From Candidatus Accumulibacter necessarius (GTDB lineage Bacteria; Pseudomonadota; Gammaproteobacteria; Burkholderiales; Rhodocyclaceae): DNA of 32,909 nt. The notes below the pieces were generated by a model that searched no databases, had not been told where the DNA came from, and saw only the letters and a list, made by a program, of their open reading frames with translations. The position numbers and the translations under genes were made by a program. Of the stretch, positions 17,109 to 24,499 are shown one piece after another. Position 1 is the first letter of the stretch. Every line of letters begins with the position of its first letter. The DNA lies in assembly GCA_017302435.1 (NCBI GenBank), contig JAFLDL010000050.1:1-32909 (forward strand), in the 5' to 3' direction.

Positions 17109-19247
17109 ATGCCTGGGATTTGCGGTGCTCTGGCCATCCTTGCCGCCCTGTTGGGCATTTTCCTTGCGCTGCATCATCCGCTCTGGGCGACATGGCTGAC
17201 GCCGGCTTTTGTTGTCTGGTGCATCACCGTCTGGCTGCGCCCAGCCTTGTGGCTGTTCGTTCTACCTGCGTTGTTGCCGCTTGCCGGGTTTTCCGCCTGG
17301 ACGGGATGGCTAGGCATCGAGGAGTTCGATCTGCTCGCGCTTGGCGCGGTGGCGGGCTGCCATGCGCGAATGGCGACCGGGCGGTGCTGGCGTGTGAAGC
17401 GGCCTGGAACCTCCACCGAAGGGCTCGCGCAGACGCCACAGTTCCAGGCGAGCCCGTCGATTGGCCTGCCTTCTGGCTGCAGGGCCGGTGCCGTTGGCGA
17501 ACCGGGTAGCCTGGCAGGGGATGCGTCCCGCAAGCGGTCGGGAGAGGGTGCCCGTCATGCCTCGGGGTGGCCCCTGACGGTAGGGCGCTTCCGCCCGGCA
17601 CAGATTGGGCTGGGTCTCTTGACCGTATCGTATCTGTTGGCCTTGGCGCGTGGTGTTGCCGATGCGGGTGGCTTTCCCCTGGGGTGGTTTCAGGGTTATG
17701 AAGAGCCGTTGAACAGCCTGCGTATTGCCAAGAGTTTCCTGCTGGTTCTGTTGCTCCTGCCGTCGTTGGCCAGCCTGTTGGCGAGCCGACCGCTGCTTGT
17801 CGGGCGAAGCCTCGCGGCCGGTGTGGCAACCGGGCTGGGCTGGGTGGCTGTGGCTGTCCTCTGGGAACGCGCTGGATATCCAGGGTTGCTGGATTTTTCC
17901 ACGCACTATCGAAGCACGGCGCTGTTCTGGGAAATGCATGTGGGTGGCGCGGGCCTTGACGGTTTTCTTGCCCTGACTGTTCCGTTTGCCGTCCACGCAG
18001 TGGTGCACGCGCGCTCCCGATGGCGCTGGGGGCTCGCGGCACTGCTGGCGATGAGCGCCGCGTACGCCTGTCTGACAACCTTTTCGCGTGGCGTCTATCT
18101 GGCGGTCGGATTTTCGCTGATGGTGCTCGCCTGGCTGCTGGCGGCGCCCTGGCGGCGGCGTCGGGTCCTGGCGATGGCGCCTCGGCCTGCGCTCGTGGCG
18201 CTGGCGTCGGAGCCCTGGCGGGTGTACGGAAACCGCGTGTTGGTGGCCGTTCTGCTCATCGAGATCCTCGCCGTTCTGGCAGCGGGAGACTTCATGAGCG
18301 CCAGGTTCGCAGCCGGCGAGCGCGATCTCGGTGGGCGCATGCAGCACTGGCGTGAGGGCCTGAGCCTGTTGCGCGACCCGTCGGAGTTCCTGCTCGGGCG
18401 GGGCCTCGGGCGGTTCCCGGCAAACTATTCGCAGACCGTGCCAGGGCGCCAGATGCCTGGTCGCCTGCGTCTCGTCGAAGAAGGCGAAGCGACCCACTTG
18501 CGCGTCCTCTTGCCTCGGCAAAGCGTGCGGCCGGGCGGCGGATTCGAGTTGCTGCAGCGTGTGCCTGCACCTTTCGCAGGCACTTATACGGTGGCCATGG
18601 ACTTGCGCAGCTTGCAGCCGGCGATGCTGAGCGTCGGCCTGTGCCATAAGCATTTGCTTTATGCGGCGTCGTGCGCGCAGCCTGCCGTGGTCAGGTTGGC
18701 GGGGGGCGAGGGATGGCGCCATGTGTCGCTGTCAATGACTGGGCGCCAGGGATTCCCCGGGGGATGGCCGGTACCCGTGCTCGGATTCTTTGATTTGCGC
18801 TTGCTGGGGCCGGCGGACTTCATCGATGTGGACAACCTGAGCGTCGTCGATGCGAAGGGCCAGCAACTGTTGGGTAATGGCGGTTTTTCCGGCGGCATGT
18901 CGCAGTGGTTCTTTTCCGGCCGCCATGACTTCCTGTCCTGGCACGTCGATAGTCTCTTCCTCGAGGTACTGATTGATCAGGGACTGATCGGACTTTCTTT
19001 GCTGCTGGCTCTCCTGGCAATGGCTTTCGCCAATCTGCTGCGGGGTCCCGGAGCAGATCACATCCTCGCACCGTATCTGCTTGCGGCACTGCTTGCCTGC
19101 CTGGTCGTCGGGTTGTTCTCGAGTCTGATGGACATGCCACGGTCTGCTTTCCTCTTCTACTTGCTGCTATGCTCTGCTCTGGTCCTTGATGGTCGAGCCC
19201 CTGAAAGCCTTCTCGAGGCGCCGTCCGCGTGCTTCAAAACGCCCTGA
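17109..19247 (+). CDS. O-antigen ligase/polymerase-like membrane protein with inserted beta-sandwich domain
   Basis: A 712-residue protein (from the ATG at 17109) with roughly ten to twelve membrane helices. The Wzy_C/WaaL-like core includes LTTFSRGVYLAVGF and the segment RMQHWREGLSLLRDPSEF followed by LLGRGLGRFP. Such proteins polymerise or ligate lipid-linked glycans at the outer face of the inner membrane. Two features are odd. Residues about 96-158 form a hydrophilic, low-complexity insert between early helices. Residues about 452-608 replace the usual short periplasmic loop with a beta-rich domain (TYTVAMDLRSLQ, DVDNLSVVDAKG, NGGFSGGMSQWFFSG) that looks like a galactose-binding-type sandwich. 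The start is uncertain: an in-frame GTG at 17037 is possible. It heads the exopolysaccharide genes. Confidence 0.8.
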   Translation: MPGICGALAILAALLGIFLALHHPLWATWLTPAFVVWCITVWLRPALWLFVLPALLPLAGFSAWTGWLGIEEFDLLALGAVAGCHARMATGRCWRVKRPGTSTEGLAQTPQFQASPSIGLPSGCRAGAVGEPGSLAGDASRKRSGEGARHASGWPLTVGRFRPAQIGLGLLTVSYLLALARGVADAGGFPLGWFQGYEEPLNSLRIAKSFLLVLLLLPSLASLLASRPLLVGRSLAAGVATGLGWVAVAVLWERAGYPGLLDFSTHYRSTALFWEMHVGGAGLDGFLALTVPFAVHAVVHARSRWRWGLAALLAMSAAYACLTTFSRGVYLAVGFSLMVLAWLLAAPWRRRRVLAMAPRPALVALASEPWRVYGNRVLVAVLLIEILAVLAAGDFMSARFAAGERDLGGRMQHWREGLSLLRDPSEFLLGRGLGRFPANYSQTVPGRQMPGRLRLVEEGEATHLRVLLPRQSVRPGGGFELLQRVPAPFAGTYTVAMDLRSLQPAMLSVGLCHKHLLYAASCAQPAVVRLAGGEGWRHVSLSMTGRQGFPGGWPVPVLGFFDLRLLGPADFIDVDNLSVVDAKGQQLLGNGGFSGGMSQWFFSGRHDFLSWHVDSLFLEVLIDQGLIGLSLLLALLAMAFANLLRGPGADHILAPYLLAALLACLVVGLFSSLMDMPRSAFLFYLLLCSALVLDGRAPESLLEAPSACFKTP

Positions 19248-19311
19248 GGGTTGCTGATCGGGGTATAATGTCGGCATAAATCAGTCTGCTTTTATAAATA
19301 ATCATAAATTG

Positions 19312-19324
19312 TATCAAATGGTTA
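19312..19324 (+). promoter_or_regulatory. IHF-consensus site
   Basis: The 13-mer TATCAAATGGTTA matches the integration host factor consensus WATCAANNNNTTR at every defined position and lies in an AT-rich context, which favours bending. IHF commonly assists sigma54 activators, and a sigma54 activator gene (prsR) lies downstream. Actual binding is unproven. Confidence 0.4.
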
Positions 19325-19459
19325 CGTATTTTAATCGAAGTAGTGCCTTAATTCTCCGCGAGCGCAGAACGGCTTCCCTCGTGAGGTATCGTTCGCTGCT
19401 TGTGCATTAGTTCACGGTTCCCAACCATCTGCACTGATAGCCTTCGCTTCGTGGCGTTT

Positions 19460-19511
19460 GCTCGGCTTTTCCAAGTTCCAGGAAGGTAGCCGAGCCTCGT
19501 TCATAAACGAG
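19460..19511 (+). other. Two abutting hairpins in the epsB leader
   Basis: Hairpin one pairs GCTCGGCT (19460-19467) with AGCCGAGC (19488-19495) perfectly and can add an inner TTCC/GGAA stem. Hairpin two follows with no gap: CTCGTT (19496-19501), loop CATA, AACGAG (19506-19511). Neither has a T-run, so termination is unlikely. Their place 35-86 nt before the start codon suggests a structured mRNA leader. Confidence 0.55.
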
Positions 19512-19545
19512 AAGTTTCCAGGTTCGTGCTTGCAAGGGGTCTATC

Positions 19546-20928
19546 GTGATCAAGGTGTTCAATCATTGGTTTCATCGGAAGACTATTGCCCAGGTTGCCG
19601 TCGACCTGATGTTCCCGGTCGTATGTGTGATTCTTGCCGCGATGTGGATCGGCGGTGGAGGCCGCTTCGAACTTGAGAAAGTCGCCTTTTATGCGGTGAT
19701 CTTTGCGCTGACGATGATCGTCTTCAACACTTGGCTGGGGATCTATCAGAGAGTGCACAGCCGTACTCGCGAGGAGACTCGAGCACGTGCGGTGCTGTCT
19801 CTCTACCTTGCCATTCCACTGGCGTACGGCGTGTTTTATCTGCTTTCGGTGGCCGAGGTCGATCGGAACTTCATGTTGCTGTCGGGGCTGGCGGCGCTCT
19901 TTACCACACTGCTTCGTCGTGTCCATTCGGCCCACAGCCAGTCTGGCTCCATTCTCAGTCACCGCGTGCTTGTTTTTGGCGTTGGTGAGGAAGCCGAGAA
20001 CGTGGGCCGCGTGTTGCGCAAGTCGGATCCGGACATCCAGATCGTTGGTTTCTATCCGTGTGCTACTGAAACGGAGATCGTCGTTCCGGCGCAGGTCGTC
20101 CTGTCCCAGCAGATGTCACTCTCCGATACGGCGCAGTCCCTGAAGGTTGACGAGATCATCGTTGCCGTGCGGGAGCGTCGCGGCGGTGCACTGCCCTTGC
20201 GTGAGTTGCTTGACTGCAAGCTGTCGGGCGTCAGGGTGCTGGACCTGGCGAGCTACTTCGAACGTGCTCTCGGGCAACTCCGCCTCGATTCGCTGCGGGT
20301 GGGCTGGCTGATTTTTGGCGAGGGCTTCCGGCAGAATTGGCGGCGGACGAGTATCAAACGGCTGTTTGATGTCTTGGTCGCCGCTTTCCTGTTGCTTCTT
20401 GCCTTGCCAGTGATGATGCTGACGGCGATCCTGATCGTGCTGGAAGATGGTTTTTCGGTCTTCTATCGGCAGGAACGGGTTGGCCTCGATGGCCGCCTGT
20501 TCAAGGTCATCAAGTTTCGCAGCATGTTCAACGATGCCGAGAGCGACGGTAAGCCTCGTTGGGCGACCCTGGACGATGACCGTGTGACGCGGGTTGGTCG
20601 CCTCATTCGCAAGTTGCGTATCGACGAACTGCCGCAGTTGTACAATGTGCTGGCGGGGGAGATGAGTCTGGTCGGGCCGCGTCCTGAGCGCCCCTATTTT
20701 GTTGACCAACTGACGCGTGACATCCCGTTCTACGCCGTACGCCATAGTGTCAAGCCAGGGCTGACCGGCTGGGCGCAGGTTATGTACAAATACGGTGCAA
20801 CGGTCGAAGACTCCGTGCAGAAGCTGCAATACGATCTGTACTACGTCAAGAACCACACCCTGTTCCTGGATGTCCTGATTCTGTTCCAGACGGTCGGTGT
20901 GGTCTTGACTGGCAAGGGTGCCCGGTGA
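19546..20928 (+). CDS. EpsB-type polyprenyl-phosphate sugar transferase (PEP-CTERM system associated)
   Basis: A 460-residue initiating glycosyl-1-phosphate transferase. About four to five N-terminal helices (to residue 125) are followed by a Rossmann-like CoA-binding-type domain (about 140-230, with HRVLVFGVGEEAENVGR). The catalytic bacterial sugar transferase domain begins at about 265, with KRLFDVLVAAF, FYRQERVGLDGR, FKVIKFRSM, LRKLRIDELPQL, SLVGPRPERP and VKPGLTGWAQV. It puts the first sugar phosphate onto undecaprenyl phosphate. The sequence fits the subgroup of this family associated with PEP-CTERM loci, and the prs genes next door agree. The start is a GTG at 19546 preceded by AAGGGG six nt away; no ATG is better placed. 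Confidence 0.93.
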   Translation: MIKVFNHWFHRKTIAQVAVDLMFPVVCVILAAMWIGGGGRFELEKVAFYAVIFALTMIVFNTWLGIYQRVHSRTREETRARAVLSLYLAIPLAYGVFYLLSVAEVDRNFMLLSGLAALFTTLLRRVHSAHSQSGSILSHRVLVFGVGEEAENVGRVLRKSDPDIQIVGFYPCATETEIVVPAQVVLSQQMSLSDTAQSLKVDEIIVAVRERRGGALPLRELLDCKLSGVRVLDLASYFERALGQLRLDSLRVGWLIFGEGFRQNWRRTSIKRLFDVLVAAFLLLLALPVMMLTAILIVLEDGFSVFYRQERVGLDGRLFKVIKFRSMFNDAESDGKPRWATLDDDRVTRVGRLIRKLRIDELPQLYNVLAGEMSLVGPRPERPYFVDQLTRDIPFYAVRHSVKPGLTGWAQVMYKYGATVEDSVQKLQYDLYYVKNHTLFLDVLILFQTVGVVLTGKGAR

Positions 20929-20986
20929 AGCATCGTCCGGGGCCTACGGTTCATCGGGGTGCAAGGATACGCGGGGATTGTGGGCC

Positions 20987-23101
20987 ATGATGGACAGCAA
21001 GATGGCAATGGTCGCGGTGTGGAGCTACGGGCTGGCCGGCGTATTGGCGGCCCTCCTGACGCTGTACCTTGCGGCCGGCTGGCGGGCTGGCGGTCGCAGT
21101 CGCGCCATGTTCCTTGCCGTCAGCCTGTGCGCGCTGTGGGGGATGCTGGGCCTGGCCTTTGCGCTGACCGGCCAGGTGCTTTTCCTCGCCGGCAGCCTGC
21201 TGGCCGACATGCTACGCTTCGGCGGATGGTATCTCTTTCTCCTCGTCCTGATGAAACCGGAACCAGCCGAGGGGGCGTCTTCGCCAGCGGCTACAGGCTG
21301 GCTGAGCGGCTTCGCCCTGCTGCTGGTCGTGGGTGGTTTCGCCGCGCAAGTCATGGTCGTCTTCGGTGTCGACCTGGTCCTGTCGTCACAGCGAGTGGCC
21401 TTGTTCGTTTCGCTGGCGATGAGTGTGTACGGCCTGGTACTCGTCGAGCGCCTCTTCCGGAACGTTTCGCCTGACTTCCGCTGGAGCATCAAGCCGTTGT
21501 GTCTTGGCCTCGGCGGTGTCTTCCTTTTTGACATGTACCTGTACTCGGACGCCCTGCTGTTCAACCGCATTGATGCGGACGCTTTCAGCATTCGCGGTTT
21601 TGCGCATGCCATGGGTTTGCCGCTGGTGGCTTTGTCGGCAATCCGCAGCCATGACTGGAAGAGGAGACTGGTCATGTCGCAGCGTGCTGCCCTGCACTCG
21701 GCGACACTGCTGATCGTCGGTACCTATCTCCTTTTCATGGCGGCGGCCGGTTACTACGTCCGCTTCTTTGGCGGCGAGTGGGGTAGGGCCTTGCAGATGG
21801 CGCTGCTCTTTGCCGCCTTGCTGGTCCTCGCTGCTCTGACTTTCTCCGGTTCGATGAGGTCCAGGTTGAGGGTGCAGGTCGGCAAGCACTTCTTCAGTTA
21901 CCGCTATGACTATCGCGAGGAGTGGTTGCGATTTACGCAGACACTTTCTGCACAGGGCGGCTTTACCGGCATGGGACGACACGTCGTGCGCGGCCTGGCG
22001 GATATGGTCGAGAGTCCGAGCGGCGCATTGTGGTTGAAGGATCCCTCGGGCCGCTTTTTCGCTCAGGCAGCTTTCTGGAACATGCCGGCTTCACCGGCGA
22101 CGGAGGATGTCGGCAGCCCGCTCTGCCGGTTTCTGCTCGACAGCGGCTGGGTGATCAATCTCGAAGAGTATCGTTCTCTACCGCGTCGCTATGATGGTCT
22201 CGAACTCCCGTCCTGGCTGGTCGAGGTTCCGAATGCATGGCTGGTTGTTCCTCTCACCACCGGCAGTGAACTGATCGCCTTTGTCGTCCTGGCGACGGCC
22301 CGTACCAGAATCGATGTCAACTGGGAGGTTAACGACCTTCTGAAGACCGCCGCACGGCAGGCCGGGGCGTTTCTCGGTCAGATGCAGGCCAGCGAGGCCC
22401 TGCTCGAGGTCCGGAAGTTCGATTCGTTCAACCGCATGTCCGCTTTTGTCGTGCATGACTTGAAGAACATCGTTGCTCAACTCTCCCTGATGCTCAAGAA
22501 CGCTGAGCGCCATCGTGAGAATCCGGAATTTCAGAAAGACATGCTGATGACCGTTAATCATTCCGTCGAGCGCATGCGCAAGTTGATGATGCAACTGCGC
22601 GAAGGCGCAACACCGCTTGATGGGCCGCGCGGTATTGACCTAGCTGATGTGGTACGGCGTATTCAGACCGCCAAGTCCGGTCAGGGGAGGGATGTGGAGC
22701 TGAATATCGAGGAGAGGCTGATTGCCCGTGGGCACGAAGACCGGATTGAGCGCGTGGTCGGCCATCTGGTGCAGAACGCGCTGGATGCGACGGAGAACGG
22801 TGGCCGCGTCTGGCTCAGGCTGGCCCGGCAAGGGACACATGCGCTGATCGAGGTGGGCGACACCGGGCGCGGGATGAGCCCTGATTTTGTTCGCGAGCGC
22901 CTGTTCAAGCCTTTCCAGACGACCAAACCGACGGGAATGGGCATTGGCGCCTACGAGAGCTTCCAGTACGTTCATGAACTGGGGGGAAAGCTGTCGGTGG
23001 ATAGTGCTGTCGACATTGGAACGCAGGTGGATTTGTTGTTGCCATTGTTTGATGCGGGCAATGGAGTTGCGTCCGATGACTTGTCGAAGGAATCGGCATG
23101 A
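20987..23101 (+). CDS. prsK: PEP-CTERM system sensor histidine kinase PrsK
   Basis: A 704-residue kinase from the ATG at 20987 (20990 is an equal alternative). Seven or more N-terminal helices fill about residues 1-300. A GAF-like domain follows (about 320-470, with SGALWLKDPSGRFFAQAAFW). The phospho-acceptor box is FVVHDLKNIVAQLSLML near residue 486, with the HDLKN variant typical of PrsK. The ATPase domain has HLVQNALDATENGG, VGDTGRGMSPDFV and LFKPFQTTKPTGMGIGAY. PrsK is the sensor for the sigma54 activator PrsR in exosortase/EPS loci. It lies 58 bp after the sugar transferase and is coupled to prsR by an ATGA overlap, so the signal pathway is one transcription unit. Confidence 0.94.
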   Translation: MMDSKMAMVAVWSYGLAGVLAALLTLYLAAGWRAGGRSRAMFLAVSLCALWGMLGLAFALTGQVLFLAGSLLADMLRFGGWYLFLLVLMKPEPAEGASSPAATGWLSGFALLLVVGGFAAQVMVVFGVDLVLSSQRVALFVSLAMSVYGLVLVERLFRNVSPDFRWSIKPLCLGLGGVFLFDMYLYSDALLFNRIDADAFSIRGFAHAMGLPLVALSAIRSHDWKRRLVMSQRAALHSATLLIVGTYLLFMAAAGYYVRFFGGEWGRALQMALLFAALLVLAALTFSGSMRSRLRVQVGKHFFSYRYDYREEWLRFTQTLSAQGGFTGMGRHVVRGLADMVESPSGALWLKDPSGRFFAQAAFWNMPASPATEDVGSPLCRFLLDSGWVINLEEYRSLPRRYDGLELPSWLVEVPNAWLVVPLTTGSELIAFVVLATARTRIDVNWEVNDLLKTAARQAGAFLGQMQASEALLEVRKFDSFNRMSAFVVHDLKNIVAQLSLMLKNAERHRENPEFQKDMLMTVNHSVERMRKLMMQLREGATPLDGPRGIDLADVVRRIQTAKSGQGRDVELNIEERLIARGHEDRIERVVGHLVQNALDATENGGRVWLRLARQGTHALIEVGDTGRGMSPDFVRERLFKPFQTTKPTGMGIGAYESFQYVHELGGKLSVDSAVDIGTQVDLLLPLFDAGNGVASDDLSKESA

Positions 23102-24456
23102 GTGCCGAGAAGTTGCCCCTCCTGCTGATAGTCGAGGACGATCGAGCGCTGCAGAAACAGATTCGCTGGGCTTTCGACCAGTACGAGGCGCTCACCGCGG
23201 ATGACCGTGAGAGTGCGCTACAGTTGGTACGTCGCTATCAGCCCCCGGTCGTGACGATGGATCTCGGTTTGCCGCCAGACGCGGATTCCGTCTCCGAAGG
23301 TTTCAAGTTGCTCGAAGAGATCCTGACGCTGGCACCGGACACCAAGATCATCGTCCTGACCGGTCAGAACGATCGCGCCAACGCGCTGCGCGCAATTGCT
23401 CTCGGCGCCTACGATTTTTTTGCCAAGCCGTTCGAGATCGACATGCTTGGTCTGACGATACAACGGGCTCACCGTCTCCACGAGTTGCAGAAGGAAAACG
23501 AACGGCTGCAGTCGATGCAGCAGCCGGATGTGCTTTCCGGTCTGCTCACCCGCGACCCCGAGTTGCTGCGTGTCTGTCGCACGATCGAGCGGGTTGCCGT
23601 CACCGATGCGACGGTGCTTCTGCTGGGTGAAAGTGGAACTGGCAAGGAACTTCTGGCGCGGGGAGTTCATGAGTCGTCGCAGAGGCGCCGCGAGCGCTTC
23701 GTTGCGATCAATTGCGCCGCCATTCCGGACAATTTGCTCGAAAGCGAGCTCTTTGGTTACGAAAAAGGCGCTTTCACCGGGGCTGCCAAGACCACTCCCG
23801 GCAAGATTGAGACAGCCAACAACGGCACGCTGATGCTCGACGAGATCGGCGACTTGCCGCACGCCCTGCAGGCCAAACTGCTGCGTTTTCTGCAGGAGCG
23901 GGTGATTGAGCGGATCGGCGGACGGCAGGAGATTCCAGTCAACGTCCGGATTGTCTGTGCGACGCATCAGAATCTGAAGTTTCTGATTACCGAAGGGCGT
24001 TTCCGGGAGGATTTGTACTATCGCCTGGCAGAAATCGTCGTGAATATTCCGCCCTTGCGCGCCCGCCTCGGCGATGCTTCCTTGCTGGCGCACGCTTTTG
24101 TCAGGCGGTTTTCGGCTGACAACAATCGGGGTGCGATGACCTTGCGCGAGGACGCTCTGCGGACGATAGAATCGCATGCTTGGCCGGGCAACGTTCGCGA
24201 GCTGGAGAACTGCATCAAGCGGGCGGTAATCATGGCCGATGGCAATCAGATTACAGCCGAGGAGATCGGCTTGCTGGGCGGGGAGCAAACCGACCCGGCT
24301 GTGCTGGACCTGCGGCAGGCGCGTGATGAAGCGGAAAGGCGGGTAATCATCACCGCTCTGGCACGTGCCGACGGCAACGTCGTCAGGGCGGCCGAGTTGC
24401 TCGGTGTCAGCCGGCCAACGCTGTACGATATGATGCACAGGTTTGGGCTGAAATAA
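23098..24456 (+). CDS. prsR: PEP-CTERM system sigma54-dependent response regulator PrsR
   Basis: A 452-residue NtrC-like activator. The receiver domain has the acidic pocket in IVEDD, phospho-acceptor Asp55 in VVTMDLGLPP and the Lys in FFAKPFEID. The AAA+ domain has Walker A GESGTGKE near residue 177, the sigma54-contact loop GYEKGAFTGAAK near 224 and Walker B GTLMLDEIGDLP near 245, followed by an arginine-finger region. The Fis-type HTH is RADGNVVRAAELLGVSRPTLYDMM near the C-terminus. The complete GAFTGA loop shows it should activate sigma54 promoters. It overlaps prsK by 4 nt and lies 43 bp before prsT. Confidence 0.95.
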   Translation: MSAEKLPLLLIVEDDRALQKQIRWAFDQYEALTADDRESALQLVRRYQPPVVTMDLGLPPDADSVSEGFKLLEEILTLAPDTKIIVLTGQNDRANALRAIALGAYDFFAKPFEIDMLGLTIQRAHRLHELQKENERLQSMQQPDVLSGLLTRDPELLRVCRTIERVAVTDATVLLLGESGTGKELLARGVHESSQRRRERFVAINCAAIPDNLLESELFGYEKGAFTGAAKTTPGKIETANNGTLMLDEIGDLPHALQAKLLRFLQERVIERIGGRQEIPVNVRIVCATHQNLKFLITEGRFREDLYYRLAEIVVNIPPLRARLGDASLLAHAFVRRFSADNNRGAMTLREDALRTIESHAWPGNVRELENCIKRAVIMADGNQITAEEIGLLGGEQTDPAVLDLRQARDEAERRVIITALARADGNVVRAAELLGVSRPTLYDMMHRFGLK

Positions 24457-24471
24457 GGCTTGTTTCGGGCA
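24456..24471 (+). promoter_or_regulatory. Possible sigma54 promoter before prsT (degenerate)
   Basis: GGC at 24457-24459 and GC at 24469-24470 are spaced GG-N10-GC as in -24/-12 promoters, and the box ends in A (GGGCA). Other consensus positions, including the TT before GC, are not met. Transcription would begin about 24482, 18 nt before the prsT ATG. Position and the neighbouring sigma54 activator make it worth listing, at low confidence. Confidence 0.25.
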
Positions 24472-24499
24472 ACACTTTTTCGACTCCGTGGGGACCCTC

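Larger units (their letters stand above)
19248..19545 (+). promoter_or_regulatory. AT-rich leader region upstream of the EpsB-like gene
   Basis: This 298-bp gap has no gene. Its first 100 bp are strikingly AT-rich for this GC-rich genome and contain a perfect TATAAT at 19264-19269, though without a good -35 box, plus a cluster of TATAAA/CATAAA boxes to about 19310. Further down are an IHF-type site and two abutting hairpins, listed separately. The region is the likely promoter and leader of the epsB-prsK-prsR block. Confidence 0.5.

Noticed and set aside
19452-19467. TGGC-N9-GGCT as a sigma54 promoter in the epsB leader
   Set aside because: GG-N10-GC spacing holds but the rest of the consensus fails, and the transcription start would cut into the perfect hairpin stem.
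19519-19534. Sequence ending CTTGCA before the EpsB-like gene as a -24/-12 promoter
   Set aside because: The -24 GG is not in register (nine instead of ten bases) and transcription would begin at the start codon.
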